In this document: positions 25,533 through 39,108 of the stretch, piece by piece
How the letters are laid out: every line of letters starts with the position of its first letter
How positions within the stretch are numbered: the first letter of the stretch is position 1
Assembly: GCA_020055645.1 (NCBI GenBank)
Contig: CM034546.1
Location: 80,538,001-80,602,000, forward strand
Source: Tomocerus qinae
Taxonomy: Eukaryota; Arthropoda; Collembola; Entomobryomorpha; Tomoceridae
Reading direction: 5' to 3'
DNA: 64,000 nucleotides
Made by a program: the position numbers and the translations under genes
Notes under the pieces: generated by a model
The model's input: the letters and a program-made list of their open reading frames with translations, nothing else
What the model was told of the DNA's origin: nothing
Database searches by the model: none

Positions 25533-27319
25533 ATTGATAAGTATGAATTCAATTCAAAAACAGCAGGTTTCTATCTGCAAAAATTAATAACGACCAGGAT
25601 TAAATGATCAGTAACCAGTAGTAACCATTCATCAGTGCATTCTAAGATACAAACCACATCTTCAATTTATTGATCTACTTTTTAGTTCAGTAGGACTAAA
25701 CGTAAATAAATAAGTAACTAGATGTATGAACTGGACACTGTAACAATAGTAACAAATCACTAGGTTATTAAGTATCTGTATTAAGGTATACTTTAGGAAC
25801 TTGATAAATAAATACGAACGCGTTTGTCCGACTCTTAAGATTGGAAAGAGATGAATATGAGACTGTACGTAAGGACCCAAACTGGCGGATTTGGACGCAG
25901 ACATCCAAGCTAAGAAAAGGGCGTGTAACTAACTGTAAGTAAGAACCCAGATTGGCGGGGGCGGTTGGGAATAACCAAGCCAAGACAGAGACGGTAGCAG
26001 CATTACGAGAACAGAGACGGCATTATGACGCCGCCCGGGACAAAAACTCCAGTGAATTTTGTCACCAATGCATGGGTCTTTGTACTATAATACTGAGTAT
26101 AAAATATCACCTTTTATAGTCAATATCAACCAATACTAACCTGCCACTGTAAATTTTTTATTACAATTACTTTAGTTTTCTCACTGCTTCCAATTTTTAA
26201 AAAAAATCGGGTATTTAGTATTCCTATACCATTTTTGTTGTTCCCAATAATTTACTTTGAAAAAGACCGAATTTCTGTTTTCTGAAAAACAGAAAGGTTA
26301 ACGTTACTTTGAGAGTTTGAGACCTTTCTCGAAGGGCTTTAATTGCTAATAGAAATTCAACTTTACTGATGGAACTTAGAAGGGAAAATTTTCATTTCGG
26401 TGTTCTAATTAAGCCATTTCATGAAGTATACAAAACATTTGAACTAATAGCTTCAAAAAAGGATATTCCTCTTGAGTAACAATGAAACAATCCAAGGAAA
26501 ACTAGGTCAATCTATTTAGACTAAATCAGAAAATGCCAAATACCTCAGGTAGGCACGCAATAATACAGCAGGCCCAATAAAGTTAATACGTAAGCCAAAA
26601 TTTTATTGACGCAATAGTTATAAGTTCTATAATATTATTATTGTCATTAGGAGTTGGAATTGCAAATAAATAAATAAATCATGTAGTAAAATCTAAATGT
26701 TTTAGCAGAATATTGAAATTAAGGTAAGAAAAACATATTATTTAAACGCATTGGTAAACGAACAATTATCCTGAATAAATGGACCAAAGCTCAGGAAAAA
26801 AGGTGAGTGATAAACAAAAGTTCGCTACGAAATAAATAATTTCTAAAAAGAAATTCGGCAATTTTTTTCCCGTAGTGAACATTTGCCTTAGAAACAGCAA
26901 CAGCATTTGTCTAATGATTTGATTACTATATAGGCCACAGGCTATAGGATTAAAAGTAAAGAAAAATGTTTTACTGAAATTCATCAAAAATGTGTACATT
27001 TTTTAATACCGCAGGTGTAGTGAAGCAAAAGGCTTGTCATGCTGCTTTGTCTGCAAAAAGTGACTACCATGCTGAATCAAGGTAGATTGATATGGTAACT
27101 GCTCGTGCCTTACAAGATATGGAAATAATTCGAGCTGAAAACCACTCAGATCACTTACGGGGTTTTGTCCACTGCCAAAAGTGGTGCAATTATGGTATCT
27201 AAAACTACGAATTTTGGGTTAGCTGCCACTCCCTCATTAGTGGTTCAATGTGTTGATAAATCACAAATCCAATATCTATACAATATTGGCAAAGTTTATT
27301 TTAAAATGTAAATATTAAA
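25533..27319. other. Intergenic, no gene seen
   Basis: It includes the presumed promoter of the F-box gene. Repeated words around 25850-25980 (GGACCCAAACTGGCGG and GAACCCAGATTGGCGG) suggest a diverged short duplication. Nothing else is supported. Confidence 0.55.
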
Positions 27320-28468
27320 AACCTACAGCAAGCCGTAACAGAAGCTCGCCTGAGTAAGGGGGACCGTGTACACATTTTGGTAAAGTAGTAGTGAAGAAGA
27401 CTTACTTTGATTACTAAATGATTAGTAATATAAAACATATCAATACTGCTACTGAATAATAAAATCAACAGAAAATCGAAATAGATTAATGTTGACTATA
27501 AAAATCAACAGAAAATCAAAGTAGACTAATGTTGACTCTAAAAATCAACAGAAAATCAAAGAAGATCTATATTTACGATTTAAATCAACAGAAAATCAAA
27601 GTAGATTAATGTTGACATCAAAATCAACAGAAAATGAAAATTGATTAATATTAAGTGTCAAAATCAAAAGTAAATCAAAATCGAATAGTGTTGACTATCA
27701 AAATCAACAGAAAATCAAAATTGACTAATGTTGATTATCAAAATTCCTTATTGAGGCGACCTAAGACGACCAATAATGGATTAATATTGTCTACCAAATG
27801 AAATCGTCATGCTTTGTTAAACAAAAGCACATCTAAATTTTCATTTATATCTTTTGTACCCTCGTTTTTCGACAGCTGGAACCAGTTTTAACAAACAAAA
27901 AAATCGCATTATTGTTCTTACTATTGAAAAAAGTCTAATTTAGAAACACTCAAATGTTTTTATTACCATTTTTAATTTCCACTAACAGGATCAGTTTTAA
28001 GTAGAAACGTTTATTGCGACTATAAAATTACCTATTAAAAGCAAGCAGAATAAAATGGACAACTTGTAGGTTGAATATGTTAACCAACAATTTGGCAATT
28101 AATACTATATTAATCCAAGTTGTATAAGAGCAGAAATTCATGTTTGACAAGCATACAGATTTATATTGGTCTGTGTTTTACAACCATTACAAATATTTCA
28201 ACAAGTTTTCAATAAAAGCGGCATTATGGCAATCAACAGTAAAACCGAAGATTAAATAACATATTTTTTCGGCTGTTATTTGCGAACCGTTAGACATATA
28301 TTGTCAACAATCAATAGGGATCGTCACAAGCCCATAGACAACGTTTTTGCTAAGTTTGGTCCAATTCCGTCAATTCCTTCGGGAGTTATCGTGGGGACAA
28401 ACTTGGTGTACTTTCATCGCGCGGACGGACAGACTGTGCGATTCTATATAGCTCGTCAGGCGAGCTAA
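27320..28468 (+). mobile_element. Satellite-bearing element, unit A
   Basis: First of two head-to-tail units. It begins ACCTACAGCAAGCCGTAACA then GAAGCTCGCCTGAGTAA. A leader GGGACCGTGTACACATTTTGG precedes a 40-bp tandem array (27461-27745). A unique tail follows, containing GGACGGACAGACTGTGCG, and the unit ends TCAGGCGAGCTAAAA. AGCTCGCCTGA at the start and TCAGGCGAGCT at the end form short terminal inverted repeats. There is no transposase. The 62-codon frame at 28280-28468 lies in the tail and looks fortuitous. Superfamily undetermined. Confidence 0.7.
27461..27745. repeat. 40-bp tandem repeat array, unit A (about 7 copies)
   Basis: Degenerate copies of a 40-bp unit containing AAAATCAACAGAAAATCAAA and TTAATGTTGACT. 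The period was read directly from the alignment of successive copies. There are no unique spacers. Confidence 0.9.
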
Positions 28469-29436
28469 AACCTACAGCAAGCCGTAACAGAAGCTCGCCT
28501 GAGTAAATGGGACCGTGTGTACATCGGTATAATAATAGTGGAAAAGATACATTAACAAACTAATTGTTGGCTATCAAAATTACCAGAAAAATAAAATAGA
28601 TTAATGTTGGCTATCAAAATCAATAGAAAATCAAAATAGATTAATGTAGGCTATCAAAATCAACAGAAAATCAAAATAGATTAATGTTGGCTATCAAAAT
28701 CAACAGAAAATCAAAATAGATTAATGTTGATTAAAAAAATCAACAGAAAACCAAAATTGATTAATGTTGGCTGTCAAAATCAACAGAAAATCAGAATAGG
28801 TTAATGTTGGCTACCAAAATCAACAGAAAATCAAAACAGATTAATATTGACTATTAAAATCAACAGAAAATCAAAATAGATTAATATTGACTATTAAAAT
28901 CTATAGAAAATCAAATTTGATTAATGTTGGATATCAAAATCAACAGAAAATCAAAATAGATTAATGTTGATTATCAAAATCAACAGAAAACCAAAATTGA
29001 TTAATGTTGGCTATCAAAATCAACAGAAAATCAAAATAGATTAATGTTGATTATCAAAATCAACAGAAAACCAAAATTGATTAATGTTGGCGACATTCCG
29101 GTTGTAGTTGCTTTACTATGAAATTTAAAGCCCGTTAGAAGCGGTATGAAATGTTTTATACTATACGCTAACAATTAATGGGAAACGCAATTGAAATTTT
29201 TAATGCCCATTTTCTACTTTGACTATCAAAATGAAGACAAAGTGAGCGCGCGGTATCTTGGTAACCAGTGGACCAATGTGGCCTATTTTCAATAGGGGTT
29301 GTCAGTGGTCCATAGGCATTGTTTTCGCCAAGTTTGGTCAAAATCTAGTAATGCGTTCGAAAGTTATCGTGTTCACTAACGGACGAACGGACGGACTGTG
29401 CGGTTCTATAAGCTGCCTTATTCAGGCGAGCTAAAA
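28469..29436 (+). mobile_element. Satellite-bearing element, unit B
   Basis: Second tandem unit, with the same head (CCTACAGCAAGCCGTAACAG, AAGCTCGCCTGAGTAA), the same leader (GGGACCGTGTGTACATCGGT) and a longer 40-bp array (28560-29095). Its tail resembles that of unit A (CAATAGGGGTTGTCAGTGG, CGGACGGACTGTGCGGTTC) and ends ATTCAGGCGAGCTAAAA. The tails differ clearly in sequence, so the duplication is not recent or the units inserted separately. Confidence 0.7.
28560..29095. repeat. 40-bp tandem repeat array, unit B (about 13 copies)
   Basis: Consensus halves are TTAATGTTGGCTATCAAAAT and CAACAGAAAATCAAAATAGA. Several adjacent copies are identical or differ at one or two bases, and GATTAATGTTGATTATCAAA variants alternate with GGCTATCAAA variants near the end. 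That pattern suggests higher-order duplication of two units. Confidence 0.92.
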
Positions 29437-30845
29437 TTAGGTCTTCAGTGGATATTTTAAAGTACATTTTTCTGTGGGCTTTTCTCAAAAACCGAATATG
29501 AAATAGCTAAATATGACCATCTTGGATGTACCATTATCATATTTCGCAGAATTTTTGTATTTTGGAAAAATTCGCATCTATAGGTGGAATATTTCAAAAT
29601 AGTTGTCCTTTACGAGATGTCAGAGGTCAAATTTTGTTTTTTTGTCGAAACATGCTTGAGGTATAGTTTAGTGCTAAATATGGGATAAAATAAAGGCATA
29701 CATGGCAAATTGTCGTTAACATTTCCTGTTAAAAAACTCACCTAAAAACTGCTTGCTTCTAAAAATTGGGTGGAAATGTTTTGGTTTTCAAAATTTTGCG
29801 TGTGGAACCCTAAATATGAATACACTTTTAAGGCCTATATACCTGATGCAGGAAAGTATCCAGAAATTTGGTGTAGGAGGGCAGCATAACCAACCAACAA
29901 CAACAACAAAAATAGGCGATTTTTGGACATTTCCCTTTTCTGATTCCTGGGATGCCAATCCCCTCCCCCTCCCCACTGCACGCCTCTGAATACGTCATAT
30001 GTTTATATGAAATATTTTAGGACCTTCCAAAACTCAGTTACTATGGACCTAAAAATGTGCATACTACTACCTATACTTACCTACTTACTTACTGGCTGTT
30101 ATGAACTTCGATGATTCGATGGTACATTTGTAACATCTTTGACAGGGCCAGGTTTAATTTAGCTCTAGGAAGAGCAAATAATCGTAACAACCGCTTGCAT
30201 AAAATCATAACCATAACTTGATAAAATATAACAATATTTTGTCGAGTCATCTGAAATAATCAAATTCACTTGTACATCTGTAAAAAGCACAGCGCAATGT
30301 CGTTGTCTATTTCTTGCGCAAGTAAAGTAAATATTGTATTGTATCTGTTAAATGCAAACTGTAAAGGTACTCAGTATACATGCATGCAAGTGTATACTAC
30401 AGACTAAATACAAATATAATATTTATACCCATGTAATTGAATACTTACTTTCTTTACATGCAGTAGAACAAACTCGGAATCGGAAACATATTATTATTCT
30501 CTATGTCTCCCTACTCGTCTCGTCTCTTCTCATGCCTCATCCCTACCTAGCATATCATTTTCATGAATGCCTGTTTTGTAATTCTGATAAATGAATTTTT
30601 GTTAAATGATTTTATGAGTGCAAATTAAATAAAACCAAACGACATTTGCAAAGGATAATTGGTATTTATTCCGATTTTACTACTCATGCTACTAGCACAA
30701 TGCATTGACATGAAAATTAAATATTTTAAATAGTAATTACCATTTTTACAAACATTAATTACAACCAATTCTAATTTGACTTATCTATTTTAAACAATAA
30801 CACCCACTGATTCAATTATGGAAATAGATACACTATGATAATAAA
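29437..30845. other. Intergenic with a MITE fragment
   Basis: No gene is supported. 29848-29990 carries AGTATCCAGAAATTTGGTG and a C-rich right part (CCCCTCCCCCTCCCC). It resembles the hAT MITE at 45554-45712, without recognisable termini. Confidence 0.55.
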
Positions 30846-33800
30846 TTAATCCGTTCCTGCTGAGACTTTGACAGCAGTTGCAACGGCTGATGTAGCCGAC
30901 GGAGCAGCTGCTGTTCCTCTTTTCTGAGATACATTTATTTTATCCCCCAAACTTAAAGCCATTCCCTGACTTTTGGCTCTTATTCTAATGTGTCCAGTTA
31001 CAGGTGCATTAGGATTGTCGATTGGCTTCTCAATACTCAAATTGGCCAAGGCATCTTCTCCGAAGATAGATTTTGCATACAGTGTTGCCGCCATAAAACC
31101 GCAATTTCCAATCAAAGCCTGAAATAGATATTTAGAAAATAAGTTAACTTATCTCAGATTGCAGAATGCTGAAAATATGATTATAAATACCTTTTCGGGT
31201 GTAAGACATTGCATGTTTGTGGATTTAATCAGATGTTGAAGATATTGATGTAGGTCAGTAATTGCAGTGTTAACTCCAACTTTATTCTCCCATTCAAACT
31301 CGGCCCACATTGCTCGGAATTCTGCATCTGTACAGGTTGCTGGTAAAATGTAGTCCATGATGTCAATATGGATATCACTCATTACCACGACATTTCGATC
31401 TGAGGCCGCACCGCTAACGTCATATACTAAAACAAAATGGAATAATGAATACTTTGATTCAAACTTATAAAAAAGAGTCAGCCAAAAGACTACCTATGTT
31501 TCCAAAGATTACTCCATTCTCTGTTGATGCAACTTTAATGCTAGCACGAATATTAGTAAAATCTTGTGGGCCTAGGACAATAGGTTGTGGGCGTTCTACC
31601 AATTTTAAATCCCCAAGAGTTGCCAACTCTAAAGTACAGTTCTGCAGTGTATCATCTAAAAGGTAATCAAACATACAATTAATTAGTAAATCAATATAAT
31701 ATTTTTATTTGCCGATTTACTAATTCATTGGACACTTACTAGTTTGGTTAACTAAAAGTACATCCAAAACAATGTCAAATTGGTTGACATTTATATAAGC
31801 TTCGGCATAAACTGGGTCAGAAAAGCCGGTCAGCTGGGTAACTTTACTTAATTTTGATGATGAAAACTGCAATGTAATCAAGAATTACACCATTTCATTA
31901 ATATTGCCATTCACATGATTTTTTCAAATTGGTATTTCGGTACTTTACATCAGAGTCGTTTTTCTTTGTGTTGAACCCAACGGCTTGACTCAAACTGACT
32001 TCAAAAGCGTCATCGCCATTAATCATGTCGTTTCTTGACATCAACTGAAGAAACGGTATTGGATCATCAGCTTGAACTTTAATATCTTTCTTTTTCTTTG
32101 CCTTGGAATGTTGAGCTTCAAATTCAGCCTGTTCTTTTAACATATCTGCTAAAGCCATACGACAGTCTCTGGTAAATACTGAGGACAACTTCTCATTTTG
32201 GTCTGCTAGGACCCTGAGACACAGTGTAATTCTGTCGACATCATCGGCAGTTATAGCTTTTGTTGGCAAACCTGTATATCAAAAGCATCGACATTAAGTC
32301 AAACGCGATGAATTAATAACAAATCTTACTAAAATATTTGAAAAATATTACCAGATTTTCCTAAACGAAGAATAGATGTCATAATTAGCATAGCTTCAGC
32401 AACAACTTTGTGTCTTTCTGCAGATTGTGGTCCACCGTGCTGACACAATCGTCGGACCATCTTTGTAAGAGAAGCAGAAAGTCCAGCTCCGATGAAGAAA
32501 TCGCCTTCCAAAAGTAGTTTTCTCAAAGATGGGGCATCATCGGTCTGTTTTTTATAAAATGCTCCTTTTAAAACAAACATTATTCAATGAAGAAAGCATT
32601 TATAGTGCAATGTCAATGCCTGACCTTGGATTTTGTTTGCGCCATGGAAAATGCTGACTGAGTTGCATAAGTGCCATCCGACGTTACTAATCGAGATGGT
32701 TGTGACTTTTCAGTTCCCGTTTTAGAATCTTTTTCCTTATCCTCACTTTCATTTCCTGCTGCTTTCTTTAATTCTGATTCGACCAACGGTAACTAATTTA
32801 TTCAAAGACATTCAAAGTTGTTTAGAAAAATATTAAAAATAATAGAAAATAATTTTAATTTTAGCGACTACTGACCTCGCCCAAGCATGTCTTTATTTGT
32901 GATATAACTGCTTCGATGTCTTCCTTTTTTGTAGCAAACTCTCCTAGAATCCAAATTGTCGAGCGAAGGATTTTTGAAGACTTTATTTGTGGGAATATTT
33001 CTAGCAATTTTTCAGTAATGATCCCTGTTAGTCCTGGGAACTTTTGAACTGCCTCGCGCATAAATAAAAGGACGTCAGATGCAGCTAACTCGTTTGAATC
33101 AGAAAGGAATTCAGCCAAAACAGGAACAATGCTAGGAGCCACGTCAGGGAACTAAAAATTAATATTTAAAAGAATACATTTAAAATCGTTACGTTAACCA
33201 ATCCTTCGAAATTCAACCGCACACTCTTACAATTAGTGTAAATTCAACTACCTTTACACAGCACTGATGTAATGTGCGAACAAGAAGTTGACGATATTTT
33301 CCTGTGTCGTCATGTTCAACCGAATTGTGAGTTCTGCCCACCTCTTTCCGAAGAAAGAGCACCGCCTCACCAACATGACGAGATGTCAGCAACTCAAGAC
33401 CTAAATTCAGCGTTTTTCGTCTCACTTCCAAATCAGGAGCAGCAAGAATTCTCAGAATGTCCATCACCAAGTCCTCCATGACCTTCTCGCTTGCGGACAA
33501 ATCCTTTAGCAACGCAAGCCGTTCCAGGACTATTAACTTGACATTATTATCACTTTCTTTAATAATTAATTCGATGTAACATGTTGCAGCAGCCTGTTAA
33601 AAACAAAATGTTTTACAATTAAAACTTGCATTTTCGTTATACGAACTATTAAATTGGATTCTACACCCCACATTAATTTTTATGTATTTATGGTATGTCC
33701 TAGTCATAAAAATTTTTGAGTTATTTACCTTGACAGCTGATGGAGCAGTGGACAACGTAACTAATGTTCCAGCCGCTTCGTAACGAACAGCTGAACTGTT

Positions 33801-35192
33801 GGAATTCAGCAAGTTGTATATGCAACGAATAAATTTTGTTCTCTCACTAGGGTTATGATGGCACACCTGGATAAGAAATACGTATAGCAATCAAACATTT
33901 ATTATAATTATATATTTACATTTATTTATAGGCAATAGGCTGAGGAAATGCACGTAAAAAGAACTTACTTTGTATATCAATTCCACTATTACAAGCTGTA
34001 AGATATCCCCAAAGCTTCCAATCTGTTCCAGACAGGATGTTAAGTAATCCAAAGCTCTTTTCTGATCTACTTGCAGAAGCATTAGAAATGCATTTCTGCG
34101 ACAAGCCATATCTTGCTCTACTTCTAAGAAATTAGAAACGAGCTCAGGGGCATCCGGGATTAGAACGTCAAAGTTCCTAAAGTAGTATAACGCATAATTG
34201 AAAATAATTTACTAAAAATGTAGGTACTGAATTAACGAAAAACACTTATTTACTTGTAAATTGTATAGATTGCTAGCACAGCATTTCTTCGGACATAAGC
34301 ATGTCTGTGCTCCAAGCAAGTTCTTATCGCTGGCATTAAGGGCTCCAGCAGTTCTGGCTCTCTCAACTTGCACAAGAATCTTAACGTAGATCCCCTGATG
34401 AATTCATTGGGGTGTTGTAAATCCTGAAATAAATAAATTACAACAAAATATCTGCATCACATTAAATATTAAATTAAAATTAATTAAATCCAGCTGATAG
34501 ATATTATGCCACATAATTATTATTATTTATTCAACAGACCATTGACTGTTTTGAGCATTGATACAAACTTACAATGTATTGTAAGGATATGGAGATAGAC
34601 AGCTAATATTTTGTATTTGAAATGCTAAAGCGGTATTTTACCTTCCGGTATGCATCGCAAACAAGAATCATTTCGTGAAGTAATTTTCCATCTGGAGACG
34701 TCTTAGGTACAATTTCCCAATAAATTAGCAGCAGTTTCTTTATCATATGATCCTATAAACAACAAACATCGTACAATTGCGGTAATTTACTTTAAAAACA
34801 TGGTGAAAATGGTTATGATATCAAAACCTCAAATCGGAAAATGATTACTTGTAAAGGTAGACAGAATCTAATGACTGTCATTAGCAATCCAGGAAGTTTT
34901 TCTCCACTGAGTATCATAAATATGACTTTTTTCAAAGCCTCAGTTTTGACTTTCAGATCACCTTTTTCTAAATTATGACATGAGGAAATTGTGAGATTGA
35001 TTAATTCTAATATCAAAATGTGTACCAGAAGTTCGATCAATTAGAAATAATGTGAATATTAACAATCAACAAGCATTAATTACCCAGATCAGATCTCAGT
35101 TGAAGTTCACTTGGTTGCTCAGCATCTGATGGAAAATTGAGGAGAGTGTAACATGGTTGTTCTTGACTCATAAAAGCGGCACGGTCCTTCAT
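30846..35192 (-). CDS. COPB1: Coatomer subunit beta (beta-COP)
   Basis: COPI vesicle coat subunit acting in Golgi-to-ER and intra-Golgi transport; binds Arf1 and cargo. Fifteen exons on the complement: 35192-35084, 34967-34849, 34752-34642, 34423-34255, 34176-33969, 33866-33729, 33593-33252, 33151-32876, 32792-32625, 32544-32352, 32271-31949, 31866-31740, 31655-31494, 31426-31191 and 31118-30846. They encode about 984 residues when the one missing base is allowed for. The N-terminal adaptin-like helical repeats are evident ([49 protein letters not shown]). The C-terminal appendage shows [51 protein letters not shown] and [20 protein letters not shown], which are near-invariant in animals. An alternative start is the downstream Met at 35171. 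At the end of exon 4 the reading frame slips by one base (see findings). Identity is certain. Confidence 0.97.
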
Positions 35193-36956
35193 TTTGACTG
35201 TTCACTATAATATTACAAATCAAATTAAAAATATACTTTCAACTTTCGATTTTCTATTTTTACCATCAACTATACAAATGACAAATGACAAAGATTTGCT
35301 AATTCTGAATTAATTTTCAGTGAAGTCATTATTGAAGTGAAATCCAATTTAGCAAGATATTTCACGTAGAAAAATCTAAATTAAGTATTTAATTGTTTTT
35401 TATTTAATTTTTCAAATTACAATAATTTTTTCTAAAGCCGAAAGCTGACGCTGCCAACACTACACAGCTAACGGCAATCAAATGATGAATGTTGACACGT
35501 TGACAGCTGAATGTTATTTAGCTACTGGCCTTTTATGTTTTAACATTTAATAAAATGTACGCCAATAATGTACTTATTAATTTAACATTTGTCAGTACCT
35601 TCTTTAGTAAATCAGCAAGCAGGTAATTCTGAATTGAAATTCAACTTTGAATACAAACTAAAACCATAAAATGTACCGTCGTTTCACGTTTCAGCAGCAG
35701 CAGGTAGATAGAAGAGACAGTCAACAGCAACACGTCAACAGTAGTAGCAGTCAGTCACAGGATTTCTCCTGATTGTATTTGGTAGTTTGGTACTATGATT
35801 TTGTGAGTTTGTGGTGTGTGGGTATTATAAGTCTGTTGTGACTTGTTGGAAGTTTGCCACGGCAAGATAGGGTAATTAGAGATTCGAACAGATGCTACTA
35901 TTTTCCACGTGTGGTTCATGCTGACAGATTTTAGCACCCTGTATGAAGTGGAAAGACCTGTTTATAATAATATTCATAGAATACCGATGGTGGCTGTGAA
36001 GCTGGCGCTTCACTATAGAAGACCAGCTTCCATAAGAGAAATGGTCCACACTTAGAATACACGTAGGTACATACGAGAGCCAATGAGAGAGCGGCTGCGA
36101 CCGACCAATAACAAAACGGCTGCGAACTTGTAGCACACAGCAAGGAGCTCTGGGAGCTCTGATGAGAGATATACTTGGGAGACGTATAGAAGCCTAAGCT
36201 GGTCTTCCTCTTGTTCCTTGATAATATTATTATGGAGTAGGAACCGGAACAAGCCACCCGGCCCGGCCGACCGGCAGCAGTAAGTATGAATATTGTGAAA
36301 ACATCTTAATTTTAATTATTTTATTACTAGTGAACCCAACTAAGGGGTAAATCTAGCACTCAAGAGAAATTCACCAGGCCACCCAACACAGTAATAAAAA
36401 CAATTTCGAAAACATCCCATTAGGTTGTTATGTTATGTTAACTTTGTAAATGCAAAGTACATTTAAATTAATGAAAAAACTCCCACAAAGTTACCAAAAA
36501 GCTTCCTTTCAAAATCGAAATAATAAGATTCCCTCTAGGATTTTGGAAAAACGTACACACCCCATGAGTCAACTTACGAATAAATATTTTTAAAGAATAA
36601 ATAGTGGCTCCCAGTACTGTTATTTAATTCTACAAAAAGATATCCCAACTGACACAAAAGAATGAAGAGGGTAGTAAAAAGTAAACCCAGCTCTATTAAA
36701 AATGTTGAATAAATTTGTAGATATTATAGCAGAACCAATTTGAATTAGAAGTTTTGAAATGCTATTTAATGCGCACATTACGATCATTACGAAATGTTCC
36801 CTTTCGCTAATCGTTTCCATTCGATCCCCACTCACCATTCAACCTTCTTATGCAAATTTCTATTATTATTTAGATGTTATAATAATAATATGAAACAACT
36901 CATTTCGTTGGTTTAGAGGAATTGGGCTTGCGCAATTTGCTTTTTTGCTTTTAAGG

Positions 36957-37090
36957 AGCCTGCATATATTACGTGTGTAGTTGATGGGAGGAGGAGATAC
37001 CCAAAAGTGTTGCAGTCAGCACTTGCGTTACACATCGGGGTTGAAGTCTACGATTATATATAGAGATAGGTAGGTACTAGGTACTGTCTA
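36957..37090. repeat. Interspersed repeat, second copy of the 1.49-kb family
   Basis: It contains CCTGCATATATTACGTG and CAGTCAGCACTTGCGTTACA, which is the reverse complement of the core at 1560-1580. This establishes a dispersed family. Confidence 0.6.
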
Positions 37091-37590
37091 TTCTATAAGT
37101 ACGTATTATATAAATAATAGTATAATTAGTTAATATTTTTGACCTTTGAATTTTTGTAGGTTTTTTTGACTCAACATCTAGCTTGAACGAATGTGAATGG
37201 GTCATCGTGTTAGGTGATAGGTAATATGTCCTGAACTTTAAGACCATTTACCAAAAAAACGTTCCTACAAAATTCATGCGTGTGCCATACAAATTCCTCG
37301 TATTCCCTGGACCCTATATGCATATATGTATGTATGAATTTTAAGAGTTAATGTATATGTTGCATGTAATCAAAGATATTTTTTGGTTTTTAATGTTTTA
37401 ATGTTTTGTAGGGTAGCCCATATAACCTGGGGAAACAATTCTATAATGCATATAGAGTAATAGTAATAAAATTGCCCTAAAAAGTACAACTTTCTCAATG
37501 GAACGGGGGCAGAATCGGGAATGCGTCATAGATACGAGAAATAGTTCCTAGTTTTAATAGTTTTAATAGTTAATAGTTTTAATACATATA

Positions 37591-38598
37591 CCGTATTTTC
37601 CGAATTGGTTGACCAGGGTCAACCATTGTTTCAACCATGCCATTCATGCCAAAAATAAATAGATGACCCCGGGGGGTCAACTAAAACGAACAGGGTCAAT
37701 ATTTCAAGGCGAATGCTAAATGTTTTACTTTTTTACTTAATTTTTTTAAATGAATAGAAAGGGCAAAGTGCAATGTCAATTGAAGGAAATGAAGTAATAT
37801 ATATATATCTTTAGTCTATTTCCATTAGTCGTTCGAAGAACGGCACTTTCTTAGACAAATATCGATTGGGAAAAATGGAATTCGTATGGCACACACCTTA
37901 ATTTTGTATGAGGTTTTGAAAAAAAGTTTATCTAACTTTGTATGGAATTTATGAATAAGTATGGCAAAACTGAATTGGTATGGTATAGTTATGTTATTAA
38001 TTCGAAATGTCAATGTCAATATTAATTGGTTATATATAATTAGATTAATTGAGATTAACTTGTAACGAAATGCATGAAACACAAATACAGCAGACAAGAA
38101 TCACAGATAACATGCTAGCTAATTACGAGATAACGTCAGAACCTAGAGCAATGACTTCCCTTCACTTCTCTGCATAACTATGCATTCCTCCTTGTTATTA
38201 CAGTTTCTACTTGGGGCTTATTACATATTATTATTTATGTACGTCGCCCATACATATACATACTTCCATACACATCCAAACCTTCAGCTCTTTTGAATAC
38301 CAGGTAAGACTAAATGTCAATAATTCCGCCATACAGAATTAAGGTGTGTGCCATACGACTAAAAACACAAAATCGATTTACCTCCATTAATTTGGATTTC
38401 GAAATCTTATTAGTTATTAGACTTGCGAAATGTATACTAGTGTGTCATATCATCTCCCACTATACAAAATATAGGGGGGTCAATTATTTCGAGGAGAGTC
38501 AACTTATGTTTGAAGGCACATGGTATCGTGAAAATATAATAATTGACCCAGAGGGGGTCAACTATTTTGAACAGGGAGAATTAATTCGGAAAATACGG
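37591..38598. mobile_element. About 1-kb non-autonomous inverted-repeat element, TA-flanked
   Basis: The termini are CCGTATTTTCCGAATT on the left and AATTCGGAAAATACGG on the right, flanked by TA on both sides (37589-37590, 38599-38600). That fits a Tc1/mariner-like target. Further inverted blocks lie inside (GTATGGCACACACCTTAATT near 37883 and AATTAAGGTGTGTGCCATAC near 38337), as do matching GGGGGTCAA patches near each end. There is no transposase frame. Confidence 0.75.
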
Positions 38599-39108
38599 TA
38601 GTTACATATATATGAAAAGAAAGAGCAGGTTGCTTTTTTAGGCACCAAGGTTGTTAATTCATTTTTCCATCAAAGTTGCTTTCAGCTTTCTTTCTTGGAA
38701 TTTGCATGAAATCACAATTATTCATTCTCCTATATCAATTAAATTAATTTAAACCTTTTCATTAGTTATCTAACGTAACATAGCATAATCTAACCTGAAA
38801 ATAAATGTAGCACAAAGTTTAACCAAGAGTGGTCTTTTTGTCATTAAATTAAATTATTTCCAATATTATGTGTATTATAAAAATGCACATAATTGGAATT
38901 ATTTATTGGCAGCTAGTCAATTAAACATTTTTCTTTCGTTTTCTTTATTTCCAGTGGGGGGCTAGGATTTTTTCGGACGTGGGCACCAGTAAAAAAACAA
39001 ACGTTATTATTTGTTTTTTCAATAATTCCTATAATATCTAAAGTATAAAAACCTAAAATTACCCGTGGACACGGGCCCACTTGTGCCCATTACTAGCCCC
39101 GCAACTGT

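Larger units (their letters stand above)
35193..39108. other. Intergenic, mostly repeats
   Basis: It holds the beta-COP promoter region, a CAG/CAA-rich patch (35693-35760), the dispersed repeat at 36957-37090 and the 1-kb inverted-repeat element at 37591-38598. No coding exon is supported. Confidence 0.6.

Noticed and set aside
28280-28468. 62-codon frame in the satellite element tail
   Set aside because: It lies in the repeated tail. The equivalent tail of unit B does not keep the frame.
28560-29095. Regular 40-bp repeats resembling a CRISPR array
   Set aside because: There are no unique spacers; the whole 40-bp unit repeats. The surrounding genes are eukaryotic and intron-bearing.
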